From an uncultured Desulfobacteraceae bacterium (GTDB lineage: Bacteria > Desulfobacterota > Desulfobacteria > Desulfobacterales > UBA5852), in assembly GCA_913060875.1 (NCBI GenBank), contig CAJXSL010000002.1:62001-126000 (forward strand): 64,000 nucleotides of DNA, given 5' to 3'. Both the position numbers and the translations under genes were made by a program. The number at the start of each line of letters is the position of its first letter. Position 1 is the stretch's first letter. Shown here in pieces: positions 36,253 to 44,027 of this stretch. The notes under the pieces were generated by a model that saw only the letters and a program-made list of their open reading frames with translations, was not told the origin of the DNA and did no database searches.

Positions 36253-36564
36253 TTGGACGCCCCAAAACACCCCCCAGAGCCGCAAACCGGGACACTCCAG
36301 GGCAAAGAAATCCGCTGCCCCCGACTGGGGGGACCGGTTGCCTTCCGTTATTGTGAACGGTCGGGACCCGAAGGAAAACCCTGCTTCAAGATCGCGGACT
36401 GCTGGTGGCAGCACTTCGACGTGATCGGGTATCTGCGGAAGCGGCTGACCACCGAAGAACTCCGTCAGGTTCTGGTGCAACGCCCCCGGCCGAAAGTAAC
36501 CAGCCTTGTCGAAATGATCGCCCGGGCCCGACAGAATCTGTCTGCGGATCACAATGAGGGATAG
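36253..36564 (+). CDS. Small Cys-containing hypothetical protein
   Basis: The 103-residue protein has Cys in CPRLGG, RYCER, KPCFK and ADCWWQ, a possible zinc site, and then a helical C-terminus with VTSLVEMIARARQ. I recall close relatives in other Desulfobacterota but no name. The start is a TTG at 36253 with GAGGAAAGG upstream. It follows TrpB2 by 82 bases. The function is unknown; a nucleic-acid or protein-binding zinc ribbon is possible. Confidence 0.7.
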   Translation: MDAPKHPPEPQTGTLQGKEIRCPRLGGPVAFRYCERSGPEGKPCFKIADCWWQHFDVIGYLRKRLTTEELRQVLVQRPRPKVTSLVEMIARARQNLSADHNEG

Positions 36565-36601
36565 GCCTCAGCAAACCGAATCGTCACTTGATTTTAGCCG
36601 T

Positions 36602-36630
36602 TTGCAAACGACCACGTTTTCATGTAGGGT
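36602..36630 (+). promoter_or_regulatory. Candidate sigma-70 promoter with a palindrome at -35 for the DUF2860 gene
   Basis: TTGCAA (36602-36607), a 17-base spacer and TAGGGT (36625-36630), 48 bases before the start codon. The -35 box lies inside a perfect 12-base palindrome CGTTTGCAAACG (36599-36610), a possible operator. Confidence 0.45.
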
Positions 36631-36677
36631 AACATCATCCCACCAGCAGGATTCCCCATAACATAAGGAGGCCCGTT

Positions 36678-37715
36678 ATGCGTCTATCCCGAAAGGTTTT
36701 GGCCCTTACCCTGATGATGCTGATTGTTTTTCTGGGACCAGCCTATGGCATCGAGCCCATTCCCACGGAATCGGGGTTCAGCGGTTTTCTTTCCATCGGC
36801 GGGGGATACAGCAATGTCAAAAGCAATATGATCTCGGGCAACGCCTTTGGCGACGTGGGGGACCGCACCATCGACTCCCTGACGGACAGCCCGGATTCCA
36901 ACAGCTCCGGATCGATGCAGTTCAACTACGACCTGCGCTACACCTTTGCCAGCACCCGCACCCAGGTCTTCCTGGGGAACTCGCTGGAAGATACCCTGCG
37001 GTACGATTTTGCCACCCAGTTGGGTGTTTCCCAGGAACTGCCCGGCAAAAACCTGGTGGCCCTGAGCTTTCTTTTCTCCTCCATTCCCACCGAGGTCTGG
37101 GAAGACCCCTACGTCACCAACTTGCGGCGCTCCCGCACCGATCGCGACTCCAAAGGCTTCCGGCTGGCCTGGGACCGCATCTTCGGCTCCGAACTCCAGA
37201 TCCAGTACTCCTACCGCGAAATCGAGCTCGACGACGAATTGAGCGGCATCTTTCTGGGATTGCCTGCTGCCCAGCGCAACCTGCTGGATCGCGAGGGTGA
37301 CCACCACAAGGCCGAAGTGCTGTACCGCTTCTTCTTCGACGGGAAAAAACACGCCATCATCCCGGCCATTACCTATTTCAACTACGACCTGGATGGCGAT
37401 GCCATGGCCAATGACGGGGTGGATTTCCAGATTTCCTATGGCTACAACGGAGAGCGATTCTCGGCGGTGGTGAACGCCTTTATCGGTTACGCCGACTATG
37501 ACAAGCGCAACCCCATTTACGGCAAGACGCAGGACGAAGACCGTTACGGTGCCGGTCTGATCGGCTTTTACCACGAGCCCTTTGGCTGGAGCGTGCCGTT
37601 TTTCAAAAAGACCAGTCTCTACATCAAGACAGACTATTTCGAAAGCGATGCCAACATCGATTTCTACGACACGGAGATATTTACGGCAGGGGCCGGGTTC
37701 TTTTTCCGGTTTTAA
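36678..37715 (+). CDS. DUF2860 family outer-membrane beta-barrel protein
   Basis: The 345-residue protein has a signal peptide (about 1-24). The mature start is PIPTESGFSGFLSIGGGYSN, which is the DUF2860 opening. The rest is alternating polar and hydrophobic residues with strands ending in aromatic residues, and the last residue is Phe (GAGFFFRF), as in outer-membrane barrels. The substrate and function are unknown. A very strong hairpin terminator follows. The start has AAGGAGG upstream. Confidence 0.88.
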   Translation: MRLSRKVLALTLMMLIVFLGPAYGIEPIPTESGFSGFLSIGGGYSNVKSNMISGNAFGDVGDRTIDSLTDSPDSNSSGSMQFNYDLRYTFASTRTQVFLGNSLEDTLRYDFATQLGVSQELPGKNLVALSFLFSSIPTEVWEDPYVTNLRRSRTDRDSKGFRLAWDRIFGSELQIQYSYREIELDDELSGIFLGLPAAQRNLLDREGDHHKAEVLYRFFFDGKKHAIIPAITYFNYDLDGDAMANDGVDFQISYGYNGERFSAVVNAFIGYADYDKRNPIYGKTQDEDRYGAGLIGFYHEPFGWSVPFFKKTSLYIKTDYFESDANIDFYDTEIFTAGAGFFFRF

Positions 37716-37736
37716 GCCACCGGTATCTTAAGCTGA

Positions 37737-37782
37737 CCCACAATAAAGAGGCGGCCCATGCAGGCCGCCTCTTTATTGTGGG
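37737..37782. terminator. Perfect 20-bp stem terminator
   Basis: CCCACAATAAAGAGGCGGCC (37737-37756) and GGCCGCCTCTTTATTGTGGG (37763-37782) are perfect complements with a six-base loop CATGCA. It lies between the plus-strand DUF2860 gene and the minus-strand zinc-ribbon gene. The AT-rich foot gives T-tracts on both strands, so it probably works both ways. Confidence 0.85.
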
Positions 37783-37878
37783 CAAATTATTCTGGAAGCC
37801 CCCTGGTCGTCTCAGTGGCAGTGGTGGGCCCCCTGTATCACCGGAATGCCGGTTTTGTTTTCGATAATGGCCGCCATT

Positions 37879-38292
37879 TCAAAATAAACCGGACACATCC
37901 TGACTGCGGAAGAGGTTCAAAGCGTCCTGGCTGTCTTCGAACTCGAGGGAATGATGCTTGCATCCATTGCGGGTGCATACCTTGATGATCCCGCCGACTT
38001 TCAAATCCAGACCGATAACGGCAGCTTGGCAGTTCCCACAGGCCTGATGAACCGGAAACGGGCGATAGCAAAGCGGACAGGAGCATTCCACGACCGCGTC
38101 GGGGATATCGTCGACGTTTTCAAAAATTTTTGTATAACTGCCGTAAATCTGACTGAGGTAAAGATGCCCGATGCGATTGCCGATTTTCACCAGAAACTGA
38201 ATCGAATCCAGATTGTCGACCTTGGGATGGGATGTCATCAACGACATGTGGCAATGGGGACACTGGACATGAATCTGAATACCGTGGGCCAT
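37879..38292 (-). CDS. Zinc-ribbon protein of unknown function
   Basis: The 137-residue protein has three or four CxxC-type pairs: CPHCH near residue 10, CSCPLC at about 69-74, CGNC at about 85-88 and CTRNGCKHH near 107. These are likely zinc ribbons. The rest is mixed. It has no membrane part. The start at 38292 has AGAAGGAGG, an excellent Shine-Dalgarno sequence. A longer frame from 38421 lacks support. The function is unknown. Confidence 0.78.
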   Translation of the reverse strand: MAHGIQIHVQCPHCHMSLMTSHPKVDNLDSIQFLVKIGNRIGHLYLSQIYGSYTKIFENVDDIPDAVVECSCPLCYRPFPVHQACGNCQAAVIGLDLKVGGIIKVCTRNGCKHHSLEFEDSQDALNLFRSQDVSGLF

Positions 38293-38386
38293 AGCGGTCG
38301 CCTCCTTCTCAGCGCATAGGTTTGTTGGCGTTTCACATCGCGTGCCGAACCTCTCCGGGACCTCTCCTACGGGTGGAGGGTTTGGA

Positions 38387-38695
38387 TCAAAACGTACCCA
38401 CCTCCTGGAGTCCCAGGGCATAAGGTTCGATCCGCTCCGAACCGGTCATGATCTTTTCCAGTTCCACCGTAAATTCGCTGCGTTGACTGCTAGTGTACCA
38501 TCGGTTCCATGCTTCCGGGGACTGCCACATGGACACCACCGTAATGTTGTTGGGATCGTGGAGATCACGCCAGGTTTCCGAGGCAATGTAGCCGTCCATC
38601 TTCATGGCTTCATACCGTGCACGGATCAGGATCTTGGATACCTGATCAAGGTGCTCCGGTTTGAATTGCCGTTTAATCAATACTTTGATCGCCAT
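38387..38695 (-). CDS. Antibiotic biosynthesis monooxygenase (ABM) domain protein
   Basis: The 102-residue protein has the small dimeric ferredoxin-like ABM fold: IKVLIKRQFKPEHLDQV, then a helix, then VVSMWQSPEAWNRWYTSSQR. This family includes quinol monooxygenases and haem-degrading enzymes (IsdG-like). Assigning a reaction from sequence is not possible; no haem His is obvious. A good GGAGG Shine-Dalgarno sequence precedes the start. It lies 94 bases upstream of the zinc-ribbon gene on the same strand. Confidence 0.8.
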   Translation of the reverse strand: MAIKVLIKRQFKPEHLDQVSKILIRARYEAMKMDGYIASETWRDLHDPNNITVVSMWQSPEAWNRWYTSSQRSEFTVELEKIMTGSERIEPYALGLQEVGTF

Positions 38696-39075
38696 GTTTG
38701 CCTCCTTTCCTCAAGCAGCCCTTTGCAAGGGCCACCAGCACGGCGGGGCCCGTTCCGCATGACAGGGAAATGGGTTACCCGGGGAACAGGCCTCCCGACC
38801 GATCATGATTTCTGGTCAAACCATATCGTCGATGGTGTAACCACAACGGCGATACGCAATCGACGGAACCGGGAAAATAGCAACCTTGGAATCTGAGGTG
38901 AAAGGGAATGGAAGCCCTACGGAAACGCAGTCATACGGCGTGAGAACTGGCCCGCTGCAAGTGTCGACTGAAGACGAAACATAAGATGATATCAAAAATT
39001 AAGGCGTTAACAGGGATCTGTCAAAACCGGCGATGTTGTCCAGATAAGGCCGTTTGGGGTTGGTCCGAAGACCGT
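38696..39075. other. 380-base non-coding gap
   Basis: The DUF401 gene on the minus strand ends at 39076 and the ABM gene begins at 38695. I see no repeat, terminator or gene here beyond the ribosome-binding site of the ABM gene. Confidence 0.4.
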
Positions 39076-40365
39076 TCAGGCCAGATAAAAACGCAGCAGA
39101 ATGAAATAGAGGCAACCACCGCCCAACAAAATCACCAAAGGCACCGCCATACGGCGGTAGACCGGCATGAGGGAAGTCTGGAAATAGGCATTGGACAAGA
39201 GCAGACACAGGTGGAGCGGCGACAGCAGGACGCCCGTAAAACCGCTGACCAGCGCCAGGGCAAGATAAGGCAATAACAGCGGGCTCTCTCCCAACGCGTG
39301 GATAAGGGTAATCAGGATGGGAAAGGTGGTACCCACAAAGGCGATGGTAATACCCCCGACAACACCCACGATAAAAGGCAGAACCACGGCAATGGCCATC
39401 AGGGGAATCTGCCAGTGCATGATTTCCCGGCTGAGTTCCGCAACCGCCCCGCTGTCTTCCAACATGCCCTTGAAAATGAGGATGGCGGTCACCATGTAGA
39501 TCATCTTCAGCATAGCGGGCTGGACCAGGATTCCCCAGCGGGCCTTCGCCGGCATCCGGTTCATTTGCCAGACCCACCCGATGCCGATACAAAGGGCGGC
39601 AATCAGGCCGGCTTCCTTGGTGAGGGCACGGGATTCCAGCGGCAAAAGAGCGAACAGGCCTTGCCCCATTCCCAGGCCTCCCACGATGACAATGAGGATA
39701 GGGGTCAGTTCCCTGACAAACTGTCCCACACGTCTCTCCCCGCTGTTGTCGGCAGCGCCTATCCGCCCCCTCAGCGGCCAATACCCCGCAAGGATCGCCA
39801 CCAACGTGAGCGGCAGGGTGACCAAGACCAGCTGCCAAATGTCGATGCCTGCCAGGGCCGTGGTCAGGAGGATCCCCGGATACAATGGCCACCAGTACTC
39901 CCAGATGTGCCGATACCAGTAGTTGATAAAACTCAAGGTAGCGCCAGGCAGGTGATGGGATTTTCCCAGGGTCTTGACCATGGGGGCTGAAAAAATGGCC
40001 CCGCCCGGCATGGGCAGCAGGCCGATCAGCGCCGGAAAGACCACCAGGTTCAATTTCGGCCAGCGGACCATGCCCTTGTAGGCATCCAGCAGGCGGCTCA
40101 TCTGCCCTGTTTTCTCCAGGCTGTGGCTGAGGGCCAGAATCAGGCTGACGATGATGGTCAGGCAGAGGGTTCGGGGATCCAGCGTGGCGGCCAGGACCGA
40201 CCTGGCCATGGGACCGGGCGTCATGCCGAACACGAGACCCAGGCTTACGGCTCCCAGGATAAATGCGTGGCCCAGCGCCCACTTGCGTTTGATCACCAGC
40301 AGGATCAGGGCAAAGACCAGAAGAATGCGCAACATGGCCGGCATGGTTTCAACCAGGGGAATCAT
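39076..40365 (-). CDS. DUF401 family membrane protein (permease-like)
   Basis: The 429-residue protein has about ten hydrophobic helices. The DUF401 motifs GLLPMPGGAIFSAPMVKTLG and FINYWYRHIWEYWWPLYPG are present, and near the end ISIAFVGT-like re-entrant parts. The family is distantly like anion and organic-acid transporters (ion transporter superfamily). The substrate is unknown. The start is uncertain: ATG at 40365 or 40344, both with weak Shine-Dalgarno sequences; a longer frame from 40497 is not likely. It is alone between two non-coding gaps. Confidence 0.82.
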   Translation of the reverse strand: MIPLVETMPAMLRILLVFALILLVIKRKWALGHAFILGAVSLGLVFGMTPGPMARSVLAATLDPRTLCLTIIVSLILALSHSLEKTGQMSRLLDAYKGMVRWPKLNLVVFPALIGLLPMPGGAIFSAPMVKTLGKSHHLPGATLSFINYWYRHIWEYWWPLYPGILLTTALAGIDIWQLVLVTLPLTLVAILAGYWPLRGRIGAADNSGERRVGQFVRELTPILIVIVGGLGMGQGLFALLPLESRALTKEAGLIAALCIGIGWVWQMNRMPAKARWGILVQPAMLKMIYMVTAILIFKGMLEDSGAVAELSREIMHWQIPLMAIAVVLPFIVGVVGGITIAFVGTTFPILITLIHALGESPLLLPYLALALVSGFTGVLLSPLHLCLLLSNAYFQTSLMPVYRRMAVPLVILLGGGCLYFILLRFYLA

Positions 40366-40610
40366 CGGGATAGCGGCGGTCCTTTTCGCAATGGGTATGA
40401 ATGGTTGACGGACATGGCCGTTCAGGCATGCTGCCCATAGCACCTCGGGCGGACCGGAGGCAAACCCTTTTCGGTCCGTGATGCATCGATCACGCACTTA
40501 ACGCATGACCGCCAATGCCGCAACCGTCGCGCCCCTGCCCCGATCGATGCCCCTGCCAAGACGGCCTCCGGCATAGCGCCGCCCGTTCTCTGCACCATTG
40601 GTCTTATAGA

Positions 40611-41453
40611 TCAGGCCGTGGATCGGCGAAAGGACGCCAGGTGATCGGCAATCCGGTCCACATGGTCATCCAGCAGCTTTTCCGCCCGGTGCAGCTCTTC
40701 CTCTGAACGGAACCCCGATTCCAGTTCTCTGAAAATGATCTGATAGGACTGACGCGGCCGGTAGGCTCCGGGCCAACTTACCGGAGGCCTGGAATAAAGC
40801 CCGTTTTCGAAAGGAAAATGGCACAGGCCCGAAGCGTTCGCACGACGGTAAGGCCAGGATCGCTTGACGTCGAGCAGTTCCAGCAGGCAGGCCGACGCTT
40901 CCCGATCGGGACGGAAATCTTCGGGCCCGATCATTCGACCGACCTTTTCTTCCAAAACTTCGAAAATGGCCCTAACCAGTTGGTGCTCGGTAATGATGAG
41001 ACCATAAAAATACCAATCCTCCAGGATGGTCTGAAGGATTTGTCCAAAGCGCACCGGCAGTGCCCCAGTGGAAGGACAAAAATAGGACCGGCAGGCTTGG
41101 GCGCCGTAATAGCTCAGGTAGCGTAAATCATGCCCTCCGTTGCCGGGCGCATCCGGATGAAGCAGACAGCCCACGCGCGTGTGGCCGGAACCGATCAGCC
41201 CCAGGAAAGGACAATGGTGGAACTGGGGAAAGGGTCGATCCTCCGGCGTCCACCCTTCGATCGCCTGACGGAACGCCTCGATCCCGTCTTCCGTCCGGGG
41301 TGTTTTGGCAAAACGCGCCGTTCTGCGGGCCAGGCGTTCCAGAAGGGCGCTCCGGCTGGGATCGGCAACGTTATATAGCCCGCAGCAGGCCCCGCATGAG
41401 ACCGTTTCGTTTACCTGGCAGAGGTAGAGTTTGGGGGGGCTGTGATTGTCCAT
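40611..41453 (-). CDS. Cys-rich protein of unknown function (CGACC family), paralogue 2
   Basis: The 280-residue protein is homologous along its full length to the one at 23674. It has LCQVNETVSCGACCGLYNV, HHCPFLGLIGSGH, VGCLLHPD, CRSYFCPST, and the same helical C-terminal half, including LEDWYFYGLIITE against MDDWYLYGLIVTE. The conserved Cys positions are the same. This copy has no Rrf2 gene next to it. Function is unknown; zinc or iron binding is inferred from the Cys pattern. Confidence 0.8.
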   Translation of the reverse strand: MDNHSPPKLYLCQVNETVSCGACCGLYNVADPSRSALLERLARRTARFAKTPRTEDGIEAFRQAIEGWTPEDRPFPQFHHCPFLGLIGSGHTRVGCLLHPDAPGNGGHDLRYLSYYGAQACRSYFCPSTGALPVRFGQILQTILEDWYFYGLIITEHQLVRAIFEVLEEKVGRMIGPEDFRPDREASACLLELLDVKRSWPYRRANASGLCHFPFENGLYSRPPVSWPGAYRPRQSYQIIFRELESGFRSEEELHRAEKLLDDHVDRIADHLASFRRSTA

Positions 41454-41480
41454 TGGGATCGAGGTGTTATAATTTCAAAT

Positions 41481-41616
41481 CAGAAGTCAGGAGACAGAAG
41501 TCAGAATTCAGGAGAAAAGCATTAAAGCGACAAGCTCAAAGCTGAAAGCAACAGCAACCCCACCGACCTCTAACCGCCAACGAACCGTGCAACGCTCCTG
41601 CTTTCAGCTTGAGGGA
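41481..41616. repeat. Low-complexity repeat block, left arm of an inverted pair
   Basis: CAGAAGTCAGGAGACAGAAG begins a block of degenerate TCAGGAG units (41481-41514). CAAGCTCAAAGCTGAAAGC follows at 41531-41549, and CTGCTTTCAGCTTGAG later. The reverse complements of the same units are found at 43926-44023. The block lies in the 294-base gap after the K+ channel gene end. Confidence 0.65.
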
Positions 41617-41747
41617 ATTTCCTTTAAGATCCAGTTATAGCGAAGGCAACCCTTGCCCCCGGATGCGCTTAATCCAACATCTCCTTCACCAACGCTTCCC
41701 ATTCCGCTTTCAGGGAGATATCCGGCCGCATTCCATATGCGGGCAGC

Positions 41748-42752
41748 TTATACGGGCGCCAGCAGTTTTTCCAGGGATAGAATATTGGCGGCCCGTCCCA
41801 CGACAACCACGGTATCATTGGCGTCCAGGATGGTTCCGGCATCGGGATTGAATACCATGCGGCCATCTTCCTTTTTTATGGAAATGATCATCACATCGAA
41901 TTTCGCCCGGATCTCGGACTCGTAAAGTGTCCGGCGCACCACTTTGGAATTGGGCCGAATGGAGAGTTCTTCCACTTCCACATCCACGTTCTCGTCGGCA
42001 AAGGCCATCTCCAGGAATTCAATCACCGTGGGACGCAAAATGGCATGGGCCATACGGCGGGCGCCGAGGTCGTAGGGCGACACCACCCGGTTGGCGCCGG
42101 CTGCGGTCAGGGTCCGTTTGGCTGAATTCTGGATCGACCGGGCCACGATGAAAATATCCGGATTCATCTGGCGGGCCAGAAGCACCAGGAAAACATTGTC
42201 GGCATCGTTGCCCACCACCGTGATCAGTCCACGGGCCCTTTCGATGCCGGCGCGCATCAGCAGCGACTCATCCGTGGCCGATCCCAGCAGATAGAGGATG
42301 CCGTCTTCCTCCATTATCGAGGTGCGGGCTTCTTTCTGTTCGATCACCACCACATCCAGATAGCGTTGGATCAGAAACCGGGCCAGAGCCCGCCCCATAC
42401 GCCCATAGCCGCAGATGATATAATGCTCTTTGAGCTTATTGATTTGCCGATCCAATTTGCGTCTCCCCAGGACATGACGGATACGTCCTTCAACCAGGAA
42501 TTGGATAAAATTGCCCACGACATAGAGAAAATAGCCGACCCCCAGGAAAATGAGGACCAAGGTGAACATGCGGCCGACCTGGCTTACGATGTGAACTTCA
42601 CCGTAGCCGACCGTCGCAATGGTGATAACCGTCATATACAGGGCGTCGAAAAAATTCCACCCCTCGATGGCCATGTAGCCACCGGATCCCAGAGCCAGAA
42701 GGGCAATGAAAAGAACGACCGATATGAGGGTCTTGTACCCGTGATCCACCAT
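41748..42752 (-). CDS. Potassium channel with TrkA-N and TrkA-C domains
   Basis: The 334-residue protein is a two-helix K+ channel. The selectivity filter is in MTVITIATVGYGEVH between helices at ~10-30 and ~60-85. The RCK domain has IICGYGRMGRALARFL, a dinucleotide-binding motif. A C-terminal TrkA-C domain ends the protein. It should form a tetramer gated by nucleotides or ions. The start at 42752 is taken because GAGG precedes it; a TTG at 42815 is possible but lacks a Shine-Dalgarno sequence. It lies between two repeat blocks. Confidence 0.9.
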   Translation of the reverse strand: MVDHGYKTLISVVLFIALLALGSGGYMAIEGWNFFDALYMTVITIATVGYGEVHIVSQVGRMFTLVLIFLGVGYFLYVVGNFIQFLVEGRIRHVLGRRKLDRQINKLKEHYIICGYGRMGRALARFLIQRYLDVVVIEQKEARTSIMEEDGILYLLGSATDESLLMRAGIERARGLITVVGNDADNVFLVLLARQMNPDIFIVARSIQNSAKRTLTAAGANRVVSPYDLGARRMAHAILRPTVIEFLEMAFADENVDVEVEELSIRPNSKVVRRTLYESEIRAKFDVMIISIKKEDGRMVFNPDAGTILDANDTVVVVGRAANILSLEKLLAPV

Positions 42753-42844
42753 CGACCTCAGTGTTCCCGATTGGGCGATTGAGCGCGTGGGTGCGGCCCG
42801 CCCTTGGCTGTTCAACCATTATGAAATACATAGCGTATAAACAG

Positions 42845-42873
42845 ATTATATCTATCATGTTTTCCCTCAAAAA
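42845..42873 (-). promoter_or_regulatory. Candidate promoter for the potassium channel gene
   Basis: On the minus strand: a perfect TATAAT -10 box (42850-42845), a 17-base spacer and a poor -35 TTTTTG (42873-42868). It gives a leader of about 85 bases to the ATG at 42752. Confidence 0.4.
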
Positions 42874-43034
42874 AACAGAATGGGGAAACGATCGTGTCCG
42901 AATACCCCGCGGGACGGATGAAGTTCGCCCTAACACCGTGCCGACAGGCGTTGATTATTGAACGGCAGCGCGTTAAAGACAAATGACCTTACCAGGGCGG
43001 AGAGGGATGGGTTGCCGCAGACAGGGAGACAGAC

Positions 43035-43220
43035 ATGCCGAACCTTCCGGAACTTCAAAAACGCCTCGAGAAACTTGAGGCGGAAATCGCCGAAGCCAAA
43101 CAGCGTCTTCCGGCACACTCCGTCAAACCGGCGGTCATGCACATGCTGCTGGATCTGGAAGATGAATACGACGCCATCCTGCAGCAGATCGCGCGATTGA
43201 AAAAAGCCGGGCAACCATGA
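43035..43220 (+). CDS. Small coiled-coil hypothetical protein, 61 residues
   Basis: The protein is almost wholly helical, with heptads in LPELQKRLEKLEAEIAEAKQ and ILQQIARLKKAG. The middle is VKPAVMHMLLDLEDEYD. GGGAGACAG precedes the ATG. It lies 32 bases before DUF3786 and is probably in the same operon. It has no known function and may be a dimerisation or scaffolding peptide. Confidence 0.7.
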   Translation: MPNLPELQKRLEKLEAEIAEAKQRLPAHSVKPAVMHMLLDLEDEYDAILQQIARLKKAGQP

Positions 43221-43252
43221 CCCCGTCATAAGCGGTAGAAAGAAAAAATGCC

Positions 43253-43870
43253 ATGTCAGCAAAAGCGGCTGTATTTGAAACGACCTACCGGCATTACCTG
43301 GATCGGATCGCGGGCATTGATTATCTGGAACGGGCCGATCGGCTCGGCGCCGAAGTGGTGGACGGTGCCCTGGAAATCAAGCTTTTCGGACGGGCCTACC
43401 GCATTTCCCGGGAGGGCGTCAGCGGCCCCGACGACAAGCCGGTCAGTTTTGGCGTACGGGTGGTGCTGTGCTGCTATATTCTCCAGTGTCCGGAATCTGT
43501 TCCGCCGAGCGGCGACTGGATGACCTACCGGGAATTTCGCGACGCCGGCCCCCTGGTGGGCTATTTCCAGGCCAATACCCACAAAATCATCGAAACCGCT
43601 TTTGCCGGCAATTCAGACGGTCTTATCAGGGCCTGCCAACGGCTGGGGGGAAAACCATTTGATGACGGGGGGGCTTATGATGCCTCCCTGACCTTTCCCT
43701 TTCTGCCACGTATCCCGGTCCTCCTGCGCTTCAACGACCGGGACGAAGAGTTTCCGGCGCAATGCGCCGTCATGTTTCCCCGGTCCGCCGAGGCGTTTCT
43801 CGATATGGAATGCATGGCCATCGGCGGCACCCTCCTGGCCGGAACCCTGGTAGGTTCCCTTCAGGACTGA
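43253..43870 (+). CDS. DUF3786 domain protein
   Basis: The 205-residue protein matches DUF3786, which is common in sulfate reducers, methanogens and acetogens. The N-terminal helix FETTYRHYLDRIAGIDYLERA is followed by a beta-rich part with FGRAYRISREGVSG and VLCCYILQC. Then come MTYREFRDAGPLVGYF and a C-terminal FPFLPRIPVLLRFNDRDEEF. The family is often linked to corrinoid or CODH clusters, but no such genes are here. Function is unknown. Confidence 0.82.
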   Translation: MSAKAAVFETTYRHYLDRIAGIDYLERADRLGAEVVDGALEIKLFGRAYRISREGVSGPDDKPVSFGVRVVLCCYILQCPESVPPSGDWMTYREFRDAGPLVGYFQANTHKIIETAFAGNSDGLIRACQRLGGKPFDDGGAYDASLTFPFLPRIPVLLRFNDRDEEFPAQCAVMFPRSAEAFLDMECMAIGGTLLAGTLVGSLQD

Positions 43871-43925
43871 CAGCAGGCGCGTGTTGTGCTCCGTTGGAGG
43901 CTATATGGAAGGGCTGCCGTTCCTT

Positions 43926-44023
43926 CCAGCTTTGAGCTTGGCGCTTTCAGCTTCCATTACCGACGGCTGTCTCCTGACTTCTGACTCCTGACTCCTTTCT
44001 CTTGGCTCCTGACGACTGTCTCC
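43926..44023. repeat. Low-complexity repeat block, right arm of an inverted pair
   Basis: CCAGCTTTGAGCTTGG and GCTTTCAGCTTCC (from 43926) and CTGTCTCCTGACTTCTGACT (from 43967) are reverse complements of units in the block at 41481. The unit (C)TCCTGAC(T) recurs four times here. The pair brackets about 2.5 kb with the K+ channel, the coiled-coil gene and DUF3786. Confidence 0.65.
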
Positions 44024-44027
44024 CCCT

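Noticed and set aside
36013-36552. Minus-strand frame opposite the TrpB2 end and the small Cys gene
   Set aside because: No Shine-Dalgarno sequence or domain; the plus-strand genes explain the region.
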